The notes under the pieces were generated by a model. That model was not told the origin of the DNA. It was given only the letters and a program-made list of their open reading frames with translations, and did no database searches. The position numbers and the translations under genes were made by a program. Below, one piece after another: positions 1 to 11,796 of a DNA stretch of 64,000 nt (the stretch's first letter is position 1; each line of letters begins with the position of its first letter). Origin of the DNA: Corylus avellana (taxonomy: Eukaryota; Streptophyta; Magnoliopsida; Fagales; Betulaceae); the NCBI RefSeq assembly GCF_901000735.1, contig NC_081547.1, positions 18,166,838 through 18,230,837 of the forward strand, written 5' to 3'.

Positions 1-737
1 AAAATAAAAAAATAAAAAAAAATAAAAATAAGATGGATCCGAATACACCAAAACAGAGATGTGGTATCTATCCAAGCAAATAGGCTCAATATCGACTCCT
101 TGCATCCAAGCTAAGACCAAGCTGGCTTGCACCCCTAGCTGCGAAGTGTAATAAAAAAGGAGAGCCAAGTCCACTGAGAATATGTTGGACAGAAGCCACA
201 TGAATCTTCGTTTTTCACAAAAAATCAGATTAGGATTATTCCTCTTAATCTATGCCCGAAGCGCTCGGATTGGCGGGGAACAAGCAAAGCCTTGGCAATT
301 CCAAACCAGTAGAATCATTTGACAATGGGGGCGTGATAAGGCTCGCCTCCTCAGTTGAAGAAATGTTATCTTGTAGGTCCATGGGGTATGGAAGAGCTAG
401 TGTAGCTCTTTTGTAAGAGTCTAAATCCAAGGAAAGAGGATTTTTTTGATGGGAGCCATGATGAGAGGAGGGTGGAGGGTAAGGATGGAAATGTTTGGAT
501 AAGGAATGGGTGTTTTTGGGGTAGGATGGGGAAAGGTTCTTGATTTTTGCATGTGAAGCAGGGAAAGGAGGAGCAATTCGGTGAAAGGTCGATGGTTCAA
601 GGCATATTGGGTTGAAAGGGAGGAGAAAATTTTTAAGGGAAAAATAATGGCTTCCACACGGTTAGCATTTGGAGGGTTGGCTCGAAGACGAGGACCAAAT
701 GGGGATATGTATGTAGGGAAAACTTCAATAGGGCAGT
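1..737 (-). mobile_element. LINE ORF1 fragment, C-terminal part
   Basis: Read on the minus strand, about 735 down to 660 encodes a stretch with FGPRLRA, close to the FGPWLRA signature that follows the zinc knuckle in plant L1-type LINE ORF1 (DUF4283) proteins. Below this is low-complexity, proline- and serine-rich coding-like sequence, as in the variable tail of such ORFs. It is the continuation of the fragment at 2578-3362, cut off by the repeat at 738-2577. No intact reading frame remains. The first 40 bases are A-rich. Confidence 0.55.
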
Positions 738-2577
738 TGTAATACCCGGATAAAAATACCCGTTTTAAAAGGTTAATGATTTACTACGAAACGGCTAATG
801 TTTTCATAAAACAAGTTTTTTATAAACCAAAAGACCTAAACCCTTTATGAGTAGCCCAACTCCTTGAGCATTTTTAAAGAAAAACCCAAAACCACCCCTC
901 ACTGACCGAACGTACGCTAGGGGATCACCCAAACATATGCACCTGACCTATAGTGCAAGCGTACGCTAGGGGGACCACCACTAGTGCTCGTTGACTAGTC
1001 TTTGTGCCATTGAGCAATACCCCAAACATACGCTTGAACCCCTTTGTCCAACGTGTAATAGCACCCGAACGTTCAAGCATATAGTACTCAAACGTTCACT
1101 GACACTCTGAAAAAGCAATTTTAACTCATTCTCCACCTGTTCAAAGCAAAGCATTCCCCAAGCCCCTGTAAACCCTAACATTCGACCCTCAGCCTCCCCA
1201 ACCTCAGAAAACCCTAATCCTAGTGTGAGGAGTGACTTGGAGAGCAAAGGAGGAGATCTTGGTGCTTGGCCATCTTCTAAGGTAACTTCTTGTCCAAACA
1301 TCTAACATTTAAGTTGTGTCCATGCAAGTATGTTTTAAAGAACTTTAAATCCGCCTTTTATTGCCTTGAGTTGCTTTATAGTGTGATGTTTTACTTTGCA
1401 TGTGTCTACTAGGAGCCTAGGATAAGATATACCACACCTTAGGAGCATAAGACCCCGTTTGGAGCTTATGGCTAAGAGTTCTATTCCCTGGCCGAACGTA
1501 CGCCCACAAGGCCAAGTGTTCGCCCAAAGAGCAGGATGTACGCCCATTGGCCCAAATAGGTGAGTTTAGGGTTTTGACGACCCCTTCCGCTAGGTAGAAA
1601 CTTATTGTGTCACTCGAGGAGTTATCCAGTACTGCTTATAACGATTTGTCGTATTTCGTTATTAAGGATTTGTGATGTCGAAGAACTCAAGCGAGCGCAC
1701 GAGGTAAGTAAACACTTACGATCACTTTCTTAACAATGTGTAATATGTCAGCTGACTGAGCACACGTTTGATGTGAGCATGCCTATATTTTAGTATAACT
1801 TGATAATTGCTTTAATAACTTGTTGATAAGATGCACTGTATGACATGGTATATTGTCATGTGCTTACTATATAGACTTGATTCTATAGTCAAACTGTGTA
1901 TGGGTGTGTTAAATGGGCCTTAGATCCAATGGTTATTTCGTGACCGGCGCAGCCTTAGCGGACAGGTCACTATAAGATGTACATCATTAGTAGCATAGGC
2001 CATTCGAGATCGGGTGGACTGTAGCATACAATGGCCGGGGTACCGACATTGTATTACAGGTCCCTCGAGACAATGCCAACCCTACTGAGAATGGGTAATA
2101 TCTCAGATAAACCATATATGATAGTTATGACCTATAAAGCATTAGTTTTTTGCATTAAAACTACTTAGGTAATTGCCATTGGAAGTACACCATTTTTTGT
2201 CAATAAAACAATATTTTACAATGTATTAATAGAGACAACACCTGTTTCAAATCCTTGACAAACTGCATGTTTATTTCTGTAATTACTGGCTCATGTTGTA
2301 CCCAATTGTAGGGTTTACTTACTAAGTCATTAGACTTACACGGTTATTACATCTTGTAAAAAACCTGTTTCTAGAAAGAGAAGAGTGGCAAGGTTGCCAT
2401 TACGAACTTTGCTTAAGATTAAGATCTTCACATTATTACTAGGTTTGCTTAAGCTATTGTTTCTACTAGTTGCTATGTGTCCATGTACTGAGGATAATAT
2501 TTGTTCCCTTTATGATTATTAGATATCTCAAATTTATTTCACCTTCCTACGCGTTAACTCTGATGATCCTAAGAGGG
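738..2577 (+). mobile_element. Solo-LTR-like repeat, copy A
   Basis: The repeat begins TGTAATACCC and shares several blocks with 6088-7701: the CCATATATGATAGTTATGAC block, the AAACCCTAA/CCTAG leader followed by GAGAG-type sequence, and a TTAGATATCTCA block near the end. It interrupts a LINE ORF1. The flanking bases GCAGT at 733-737 and 2578-2582 (extendable to GGGCAGT) look like a target-site duplication, and removing the insert rejoins the LINE sequence. The right end does not match the ATTACA end of copy B, so it may be altered. The family is probably a long Gypsy LTR, by start sequence only. Confidence 0.6.
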
Positions 2578-3362
2578 GCAGTTTACCACAAGTAAAGCAA
2601 AAATCCAATAGTCTTTGATAGTTGAGTTGAATTAAAACAGAAGGTTTACTGGAATGGTGTTGATAAAAACCTGGAATCAGGGGATGATGCAAATTAAGAT
2701 TAACATGCACCTTTAGGAATTTTTTTTGGTGTAGGACCGAGTCAGAGTTGGATTCCACCTCGATGAACTGTCCGAACTTGTTTCCAATGACTATGGCATT
2801 ACTAGGTTCACCAACTTAAGAGGTAATCCATGTGCTTGAACCAAAAAATCTTCAAAAGTGAAGTCGAGTGCATTGTAGTCATGGTGGCTTCCCACTTCAT
2901 AAAGACATGAAGATGGCCTTCGATATTCGAGGGAGAGAGATCTAAGACTTTTTGAAGTTCTAAAGCATTTTTGAACATGAATAGGAAAATATTATTTCCT
3001 ATGGATTCAAAGTGCAGGGAAGTCAAGAAGTTCCAAGCAGAGTTAAGGTTTCCCTTCACTTTGGATTTGGCTATGGGATGATTAGAGAGGACTTTGACCG
3101 CCAACATGTGAAGAGAGTGGATATTTTGAGAGTGTATTGTAGTAAGGAGAATAGGTGGGTTATCAAACCAGTTAACGTTCTCAGCTTGATGGGTTATTTG
3201 TTCAATATCAAAAGTGGGGTTGGTCATATGAGGGTAATCCATGGTTGGAGTAGGGGGAGAGGTTAAGGATCAAAGTAAGGCAAGAGATAGAAGGGTAATG
3301 GTAGTGAAAGAGGAAAGAAGGTCCTCTAGAAATGCTTCCACTATAGACAGAGAAGCAGCCAT
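2578..3362 (-). mobile_element. LINE ORF1 fragment (DUF4283-like), N-terminal part
   Basis: The minus-strand frame starts with a plausible ATG at 3360-3362 (MAASLSIVEAFLEDLL), has an early stop, and then reads through a DUF4283-type RNA-binding region around 3242-2810. Features include KSKVKGNLNSAWNF and GNNIFLFMF. It continues with a strand-like region and the start of a zinc knuckle (LDFCFTCGK) at about 2600. This matches the gag-like ORF1 protein of plant L1 LINEs, which coats the element RNA. Stops and frameshifts make it a pseudogene, and the knuckle is interrupted by repeat A. Confidence 0.7.
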
Positions 3363-3999
3363 TAGGTGAGGAGTCTTTTATTATGAGGTGACAGTTTATT
3401 ATGAATGCAATATAAATATAATATATATTGCAATATGAGATTCAAGTCATAGTCCAAACTGTATGGTCTACCCGAGATATTACCCCTTCTCAACAGGGTC
3501 GACGCTGTCCTAAGGGACCTGGAATACAATGCTGGTGCCCCGACCATTGTACGCTACCGTCCATAACACTAGCAACCCGACCGAATCCGACCTCGGGTGG
3601 CCCACGCTACTAATGATGTACGTCCTTTAGTGACTTGCCAAACAAACATGGCTAGGCCAATCATGAAACAACCATAAGATCCAAGGCACATATAACACAC
3701 ACACATTTGACTATAGAGTTAACATGTATAGTAAGGTCATGGCCCTTATCCTTCACATACCGATGTACTATGTCATAAGATGCAATTTGTCTTTTCTGTA
3801 TTTTACATGCATGCTCTTGCAAATCTCACCATGTTCATTATCTTACTTAAGCGACACAGGATTTCACAAAATAGAGTTCGCAATAGATCAAAATGTATTT
3901 CATTAGAGTATAAAGATGCATGTTTGTTAGATATAAAATAGTCATGCAATGAGGGAAATGTAGCAACTACTAGCAAGTATTCATTTAAGTTTGTACTCA
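3363..3999. other. Unassigned stretch
   Basis: About 640 bases between the LINE start and the Copia fragment. No coding signature or terminal repeat was recognised on either strand. Its mixed composition suggests retroelement debris. Confidence 0.3.
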
Positions 4000-4204
4000 C
4001 TTATGTCGTAAGGCTCCTCCAAATACTCCTCTAGGTGTTCCAAATCCGTGAAAAGACCTATCATCAATCCAAATATGCTTATGTTTTGGATTCCAAATTA
4101 TCAGTCTTTCCCTTTGTACATGTACTGGGCAACCCCAAATGTTGAAGTAGCTCATATTGGGCTCTCTCGCCCTAACCACAATGTTTTGCCAAATACCCAC
4201 CTAA
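4000..4204 (-). pseudogene. Ty1/Copia integrase C-terminal fragment
   Basis: The minus-strand reading contains EPNMSYFNIWGCPVHVQ, the typical motif after the integrase core of plant Copia polyproteins (xLRxxxIWGCPxxV). The frame is broken. It continues the integrase fragment at 5605-6087, from which it is separated by the insertion at 4205-5604. Confidence 0.75.
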
Positions 4205-5604
4205 ATTAATAGGCGAATACTCGGTATATTTTACTCACAAGTGCACAAGATCAAAACGTTAGTATAGTAGGCAAATACAAAATCATTCCCACGAGAATTG
4301 TTGATTTTGCTAAAAATTGATTTTCCAAATTAAATAACAAAATTGTCACAAAATAAAAGATTAAAAAGAAAATAAGAATAACGAAAGAGTTAGGGTTTTG
4401 ACATCCACCACTAATCAAACTAATTAAGATAACAATATGCCAATGTTTCAATCATACCGGTATAATTAATGCTTTGCCAACCTAAGGGCATGGTATCTAC
4501 TCAAGCTATAGATCTTCCTAAGCAACGAATTAGACATGGTATCTACTCTAATTATTTTCTTTTTTAAAGGATTTAGCATGGTATCTACTAAGTTGTTCTT
4601 TAAGAAAGCATAAATATATGGAAATCAACAAACACATGAAGCCTAGGGCATGGTATCTACTCCCGGTTCTCCATGTTGATTACCCCAAGAACCCGTGATG
4701 AGATTCTTTTGTCACTTTATTAAGCACAGGACTCAGTCATCCAAATTGACTTAAATAACACATCCAAACACATGCATATGATGATCAGGCACATTCATAT
4801 AAGGAATTCAATTAACTAGAAAATAATCAATTTAAAAATACCAAAATATGAATGTAACAAAGGCACCAAAATTGATATCCTAAAAAAACATGATTAGGGC
4901 TTCAATCTAGCCCCTAACAAAAGGTTTAGCTACACATGCTTTGGATGCTAATCATCCTAACATTAAAATAAAAAGGAAAAGGAAAAACCCGAAATTGCTT
5001 CTTGAAGTGGCCTCCAATTCTTCTCTCCAAGATTGTCTATTTTTTCTGAAGGCTTAGAGGTCTATTTATAGGAATGGAAGAAGCCTAGAAGCTCTAAAAA
5101 ACCTAGGAAAACCGTAGGTTTATCTCCTAATACAATTAGGATTTCAAAAACCTAATTTAAGGTGAAATAGGAGTCTTTCCGCATCTGGGCCGCGCAAGTG
5201 CGCTCAATCCCAAGGTGGTGCACTCGAGCGCAAGCTTGCCCTCAATCCTGTCTCTGCTGTGCTCGAGCGCTGATGCACTCGAGCCTGCTTCTTGTGCGCA
5301 TGAGCGCTGCTATGCTTGCACCCTTTGCTCTGGCACTCAAGCGCTGATGCACTAAAACGTAAGTGTAATGAGATCAAGTGCAACTACGCTCGAGCCTAGA
5401 TGCTTGTGCTCGATCCCAAAGCTTCCAGCTTTTCCCCTTCTTTGTCTTTTATGTTCGAACTGTCTAGAAATACTTCATTTTCTTCAAAAACCTAAAAACT
5501 ACAAGAAAACACAAAAACAAAACAAAACATCACAAACTAACAAGACTAAGAGATTAACATATGTAAATTAAAAGGCAAAAATATGCATATTTTAGCACTT
5601 ATCA
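4205..5604 (-). mobile_element. Non-autonomous insertion inside Copia integrase
   Basis: The minus-strand left end begins TGATAAGTGCTAAAATATGC, resembling the start of a class of plant LTR or large non-coding retroelements. The insert separates two contiguous parts of a Copia integrase. There is no protein signature inside. It holds four direct copies of a GCATGGTATCTACT motif (about 4488, 4536, 4576, 4648) and a GC-rich section near 5185-5400 rich in CTCGAGCGC-like words. I could not establish a clean target-site duplication or a second LTR. Confidence 0.45.
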
Positions 5605-6087
5605 TACAACTCAGTGGGTATATTGGGAATATACTTAGATGGAACAAAATTAAGTGTGTTCTTGTTGTTTATAAAGCATATCCTCAAATGAAATTGGCAG
5701 AGTAGCATAACTCATCATAGCCCTTACCATTTCTAAGAGTGTTCTATTCATTCTTTCCGCTACACCATTTTGCTGGGGAGTCTCTGATGCAGTCAATTGG
5801 GATATAATCCCTACTTCTAATTAAATAGTCTTTGAAGTCCCTAAGGAAGTATTTGCCACCTCGATAAGACCAAAGGGATTTTATATGTTTACCTAATTGT
5901 TTCTCAGCTTCAGCCCGAAACTCTTTGAATCTTTCAAAAGCTTCATAGTTTCGACGTATTAGGTAAACATAACCTTATTTTGAGTAATCATTAGCAAAGG
6001 TGATAAAATACTCATAACCTCCTCGTACTGGGACACATACCTCAGTATAAACTAACTCTCAGCAACTCATGGCACTATCGAACGTTC
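5605..6087 (-). pseudogene. Ty1/Copia integrase core fragment
   Basis: Minus-strand translation gives GGYEYFITFANDYSK, then YVYLIRRNYEAFERFKEF and KSLWSYRGGKYFLRDF, which is the order of the retroviral-type integrase core of plant Copia polyproteins. At least three in-frame stops are present. It is bounded upstream by solo-LTR-like repeat B and downstream by the insertion at 4205-5604, so it is a dead remnant hit at least twice. Confidence 0.85.
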
Positions 6088-7701
6088 TATGATGCCCTAA
6101 AACATCAAAACCCTAAAAAGAGTATTAATTAAAAACAATCGTTTATTCAACAATTTCATAACATTCCATTAATTCCAAAGTGTTTTAAATACAATCATGT
6201 AAGTGTCACTCTTTTAGGAAACCTTTTTGTTTGAAAAACTACCCAACAACCCAACTTCAGCCTTTAGCCGAATGTTTAATGGGAGACCACAGAATGTTCG
6301 GGCAAAACCTTTAGTGTGAACATTCGACTAGGGATCACCTCTAACATTCGACGACCAACATTAGAAGCATTGGGTACTGACCAAACGTTCGATCTGCAAA
6401 CCTAGAACGACTATGTAATAGTACGACTATGTAATAGTACACTGAACGTTCGAGCATAGTACAAAACGTTCAATGCCAGTCTGAAAAATAATTTGAACCC
6501 ATTATCCTTTTTCAAACCAAGGCACATCCCTCCCCCTATAAATATCACTCCTTCCTTGCCCCAAACTATACCCCACCACCAGAAACCCTAACCCTAGAGT
6601 GAGAAGACATTTTAGAGAGAGGAGAAGATTTTGAAGTGGTTTGAAATCTTCAAGGTAATTATCTCTCTTCTCAGTTTATTTTCATGTTATTCTTGTGATT
6701 TTCATGCTCTTTATAAATTTTTAAGATATCATGATGAGTTTGTGCTACTATTCTCTTTAAAAAGCAAAAAGTTTCTCAAACATTTTTAAAACCCCTCTTG
6801 TGTTCTTAGAATTGAATGATATTAAACGCTTATTATGTTTTCATGCACTCATTAAGACCCTATGATGAGATTTGTTACATAGTAATTTGAAAATAGAAGC
6901 TTTGCATGCATTCTCGCATATGATCAAACGTCAACCTCGAGCCCGTATGTACGACCTCGAGCCTGAATGTTCGACCATAAGTCAGAATGTTCGAAGCATG
7001 TCGAGAATGGGTGGAACTATGACCTTTTAGTTAGTTCGTCAATAACACCTATCAGCGTGCAATATCTAGGGCACCGGTACTGTATTACAAATCCCTCGGA
7101 ATAACACCAACCTTGCTGAAAAAATGTAATATCTCGTGTAGACCATATATGATAGTTATGACCTAATTATGACATTAGTTTTCTGCATTAAAAACGTAAA
7201 GGCGATTGTCACTGGGATTACACCTACAATTCAAAAAAATCAAAACTATGCACTTGGGGTGTAATAACATAGGCAATACATAATTTTCTTGTGAAAATAC
7301 ACGTTTACTTCTGCAAATAATGAAAGCTCATTTCATACTTAACTGTAAGATTTATTTACTAAGTCTTAGACTTCCACAGTATTTGCAGCTTGTCAGGTTA
7401 TTTGTCTTAAAATGACCTTTTCAAGGGAAGAAGCTAGGAGTCTATGATTAATGGTGTTAGAATAAGCAGGTTCAATTAGAATAACTGTATTTTCATTAGT
7501 AGCTCCAAGTCTATGATTAATGGTGTTACATGTATACCTTATGGTTTTTAGATATCTCAGATGTGCTATTTTCACCTTCTATTTACATTTACTCTTAGTA
7601 TGTTAAATGGACAATCCTTTCAGTTAGTTTTTAGTTAACTGAACTAGAGGAATTATGGTAACCCTACCAAAATGGTCAATGTCAGTTTTGGGGGCATTAC
7701 A
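6088..7701 (+). mobile_element. Solo-LTR-like repeat, copy B
   Basis: Second member of the family of 738-2577. It begins TATGATGCCC (alignable with TGTAATGCCC) and ends GGGGGCATTACA, so the termini are inverted. CGTTC occurs directly before (6083-6087) and directly after (7702-7706), a possible 5-bp target duplication. This is uncertain because GTTCG words are frequent in this family. A TATA-like CCTATAAATA lies near 6537-6546, followed by a leader with AAACCCTAACCCTAG. It lies in the N-terminal side of a dead Copia integrase. Confidence 0.6.
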
Positions 7702-8172
7702 CGTTCGGTATCGATATCGAACATTTGGTTTATAATAGTTAAACATTCGACCATATACCATGAAGCATTCAATGGGTACCATAATGCATGCAAAACTCTA
7801 AAACTCCTACCTAACACGTAGCAAACCTTAACCAAAGCTTCTAACAACTCAATAAAAACATGTGAAACATATCAACATGAAAAATCTTAGAAAACAATAG
7901 TAAGTTCATAACTTTTTGGAAAATCATTGGCTTTAAGATAAATAAATTATAAATTCATATCGTGCCGTACTTGAGACTTTTAATACTCATGGTAAATCAC
8001 ATATTTAGAATATAATCAACAAGAAAAACGAGTATGATTCAATGTTTAACTTAATCAAGATGAATCAACACCAATAATGCCAATAATGATTTGACCATAA
8101 AATCAGTTTTAAACTTTCCACAAAGTATGGAGCTCATGAATCATGAGGGAGCTACGGAACATACAAATTATA
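7702..8172. other. Unassigned stretch
   Basis: Contains ACATTCGACC- and CGTTCGG-like words similar to those in repeats A and B, but no protein signature or clear boundary. It may be a further piece of the same repeat family. Confidence 0.3.
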
Positions 8173-8940
8173 TGTTACACCAAAATCTGCACTAAGGTCA
8201 TTGGGCCTGTTATCCGACAGCAAAGCCCATAGCCCGTTGATCAAGGTAAAAGCCCAGTGCGTTCATATGGGCCTACTAAGAAGTAACCCAAATTCGAAAG
8301 CACAAAAACGACGTCGCTTTACCAAGCTCACACTCTCAGAAGACCATGTCCACTCAGTTCGCATCATTTATTGAATCAGCAACATAAGCACCACACGGAT
8401 AGGACAACTATGGGCAAGAACCACACCAATCATGCTAACAGCTTGATTATGGCTTAATCATCAGGGCAGTTACGACACACACTTAAATATCATTGACGGC
8501 TATGCACCATTCTTTGGATCACGCCAGCCACAGTAACCGTTGTGCACCATTCTCGAAATGATATCAATAGCAAGAACGGTTTCTCATCAACCATAACGGT
8601 CAGGGAACCAGAATATTAACTCCTCTGTTCGTTACGCCCAAATCCCGAATCTTCCACCCAGTCATCATCACCATCCTCGTGAGACTTAACTATAAAAGGC
8701 TCATAGACAACAGGTACAAAGAAAAATTGATTTTCCACTAAGCTCTATATTGAGTTTATATAGACACTGACTTAAGCATCGGAGGAGGAAAGCCCCGGTC
8801 ACCACTCGGCGCATCCTCTCAATGAGTGTTGTTATTTTGTAGAAAAGAAAGAAAGTACCAGCTCAATATTAACGATCTACCCTTGAGTCCACCATACCGG
8901 AAACTATATCAACCTTATATATTCTTAACTATAAAGTACA
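8173..8940 (+). mobile_element. Degenerate Tat-type LTR
   Basis: Begins TGTTACACC and ends ...AAGTACA. A TATA-like ACTATAAAAGGC lies at about 8689-8700. Downstream is GACTTAAGCATCGGAGGAGG and a CCCCGGTCACC box, which resemble the GACTTAGGCATCGGAGTGTT and CGGTCACTTCG boxes of the intact Tat-type LTRs at 46138-46864 and 55580-56330. A primer-site-like TGGCGCC follows within 10 bases of the end. No internal coding region or partner LTR was found, so it is a remnant. Confidence 0.6.
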
Positions 8941-8948
8941 TGGAAATT

Positions 8949-8963
8949 ATGGCGCCTGTCTAA
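8949..8963 (+). promoter_or_regulatory. Primer-binding-site-like sequence
   Basis: ATGGCGCCTGTCTAA follows the LTR end at 8940. It is a decayed form of the TGGCGCCGTC primer site common in plant Gypsy elements. Confidence 0.5.
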
Positions 8964-10630
8964 TACATTGTCGAAAACACCTAAGAAATACATTGTAATA
9001 AATAAAACAAGGCCCTTTCTTTTTTTTTCTTTTTCTTTTTATTTTATTTTTACCTCCGACTAGTATCAGTGAAGCTTTCAGAAGCATCTATCTTCTAATT
9101 GGCTGCCATCTATATATGCGAGTCATGATTCCGGTGGTTCTGCAACATACAGTGAAAACGACGGTTACGGGAAAAAGTACAATGAAAAAAATGTGCGTGA
9201 ACAGAATATACCAAAAATGTGCTGCTCCGTAGCAGTTCTCTTCGGTAAATTCTGTACAAGCAAGTTAAAATGACCTGCTAGCTCCATGGCACGTGTTACG
9301 AAAATAGAATTTTAGGGGGACAGAACAGATATTAATATTATAATATATAAAATATTAAGATATTTTTTATATATTAGAATATATGATACTGTGATGAAAT
9401 AATGAAAAGATATTCAGAAAAAATATCCTAAATCATCTATTTGAAAAGGCTTAGGCTCGCTTTAAAGAATCTCTAAGAACATTTCAAGCAATACTAGTTA
9501 AAATAACTAGTGAAAAAAGTACAAATTTTTATTTTAGTTATTATTTTTTCTATAAACACTTCAACAAACTCTCTATTATACGCTTTATTTTTTAAAAAAT
9601 ATTATTTTTTCAAAGGGAAAAAGAGAGGAGTGAGAATGAGGAAAAAAAAAAAAAAAAGTAAAAAATCTTAAAATATGCTACAGGAAGGGCAAAATTTTCA
9701 AGATCTTTTTATTTTGAAGTATTTGCTAAAAGAATAAAGCGGCTCATAATATCTATATAAGGTGTCTGCTGAAATGATGTATAAAGTTTAAGTTTCTTTA
9801 AAAATTAAAGAGGGAATGATTTATCCATCCACGTGAACCACGCCATTTACGGGGTCCACTGCATGTTTTGTGTCATTAATTACTTTCTTTGTCATTGACA
9901 GCATCCGAAAGTGATTTGAGATAGGCTTAACTTTTGGGGCACATTCATCCATTACAGCCCGAAAGTGATCGAGAGAGAATTATGTGGAAAACAACTTTGG
10001 TTCATGCATTTTGGATCACATAAACTTGACGCGCGCCATTTTCACCCAATAGTGCCCCACCTGTTCACATTGATATTATTCCAGTCTTCCCCGGCACTCT
10101 AAACACCAAAATGTCGGCAAACAATCAGGGCTTGACCAAAGCCAATGTACACATCAACTCTCACACATTCCTTTCTCTCTCTCTCTCTCTGAAAACCCAT
10201 TTTTTAGATTTTTATGTTTGAATTGATTTTTTTTGAGAATAACTTGTATTTAATTTGGGTGTTTCACATTCTTGAATAGAAAATAAACACTTAAGTTTGA
10301 AACATAAAAAGTTAATATAACCTTTCACACTAAATAAATTTTCTTCTCTTGACAAAATACCTCACAAAACCATTAGAGCCACTGTCCTGATTGATTTTAG
10401 AGACTTCAGTGTCGAGGGTTCGGAGATGAATGGTGAGCGTTAGATTAGAATGAATGAAAAGGTCAATGGGATTGATTTGAATTAAAGATACAATATTTCC
10501 TTCCCTATTGTATTTAATGTTTTTACATAATGTGAAGTTTTACCCCACATTGTGATAGAAGAGACTTTCATTTATTTATTTATTTTTTTTTTTTTTTTGT
10601 GTTCAAAAACAAAATTGGTAACTTGTCTTC
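8964..10630. other. AT-rich intergenic stretch
   Basis: Long poly-A/T tracts and low-complexity sequence, plus a CT microsatellite (about 10173-10190). No coding region was recognised on either strand. Confidence 0.4.
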
Positions 10631-10639
10631 AAATTGATT

Positions 10640-10985
10640 TTAAAAATTTTTTTAAATAAAATCTGAAATCATTCACTTTTTAAAACCCCTCACACATTTC
10701 ACCACACTATTCACTTTATTTATTTATTTTTTTTTTTAAAAAAAAAAAAAAAAAATATTCTTACTTTTATATCAAATCATTCACTTTTTATATCATATAA
10801 TTTACTTTTTACTACTATTCAAATAAAAAAATCACTACAAAATAAATTTTTTTTCTTTCAATACCACTTTTTTTATTTTTTCATATCAATTATTATTTTA
10901 TTTTATATTTTTTTTATAAGTAAACAGTGTCATAGTGCAGTGCCGTGGTGTGGGTGTTGTTTAACAAACACTCTCGATATAATGT
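10640..10985 (+). repeat. MITE-like repeat, family M, copy 1
   Basis: Shares ordered blocks with 21988-22275: CATTCACTTTTTA, TTTACTTTTTACTACTATTC, AAAAAATCA, a TCAATAC-CACTTTT block, then an AGTGCCGTG word and a TTTG/TTTAACAAACAC terminal word. It is AT-rich and non-coding. The termini of the other copies look inverted (GTTTGTTAAAC versus GTTTGCCAAAC), as in hAT-type MITEs. Confidence 0.5.
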
Positions 10986-11304
10986 TTGTGCATACTTTAT
11001 TTTTTTCTTTGTCCTTTTCTATAGTCTACGCGCATCACGAGAACCTCAACCCAATTATTGAGATGACTTTTTCTTGAAGTTCCCACAATGTGAACCCTTA
11101 TAAGAAGTCATTTTCCATGCAATAAATGATTGGTCCCTATACTTTTGGAATTAATGATAATGCTAAATTCATTACAACCAATCAAAGAAAAAACAAACAA
11201 ATGTTGGACCATGTTGACCCATTTGGGCTTTCTATACATGTAGTATATCACAAGATTTATGGACACACTCAACCTATAGCAAAACTCTTAATTGGGCATA
11301 AGGA
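10986..11304. other. Unassigned stretch
   Basis: Ordinary AT-rich sequence. The short open frame near 11126 has no recognisable protein features. Confidence 0.3.
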
Positions 11305-11734
11305 AGTGAAAGTATACAGTCATTTTTCCCTCAAGTTTGTGGTGTTTTTTAATTTGAATCACAATATTTAAAATTTTTTAATATATCTCTTATTGTTTTA
11401 AAGATTTGCAATAGGGATCCTGTTACTAATTTTCGTCTAAGTGGATGAAAATTATCTCACATGCATCTCATGTGAAAACAATATGCATTCTCTTCTAATT
11501 TTGCTCCTTAGTAAAGCTAGTGAAATGACTAAATTGCAAAATGTGTTGGGTTCTAATGAGAGACAACTAAGTCATTTCACTAGCTTTACTGAGGGGCAAA
11601 ATTGAAAGAGAATGCATATTGTTCCTACGTGAGACGCACGTGAGATAATTTTCGTCTACTTAGACGGAAATTAGTAATGAAAGTCAAATTGAAAAATACC
11701 TCAAACTTTAAGAGGAGTAAAGTGAATTTTTCTC

Positions 11735-11737
<3 letters not shown>
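11305..11737. repeat. Fold-back MITE with long inverted arms
   Basis: The left inner arm (about 11423-11530) and right inner arm (about 11570-11678) are near-perfect reverse complements, sharing TTACTAATTT-CGTCTAAGT, TATGCATTCTCTT and TAGTAAAGCTAGTGAAATGA. Similarity extends outward: CCTCAAGTTTGTGGTGTTTT at about 11330 pairs with the reverse complement of 11690-11720. The total is about 430 bases with arms of roughly 180 bases and a short loop. There is no coding capacity. Long arms suggest a Mutator-type MITE, but the superfamily is inference. Confidence 0.75.

Positions 11738-11796
<59 letters not shown>
11736..11796. repeat. Compound (AT)n(GT)n microsatellite
   Basis: An uninterrupted TA run followed by a GT run, directly next to the right arm of the fold-back element. 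Confidence 0.9.
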
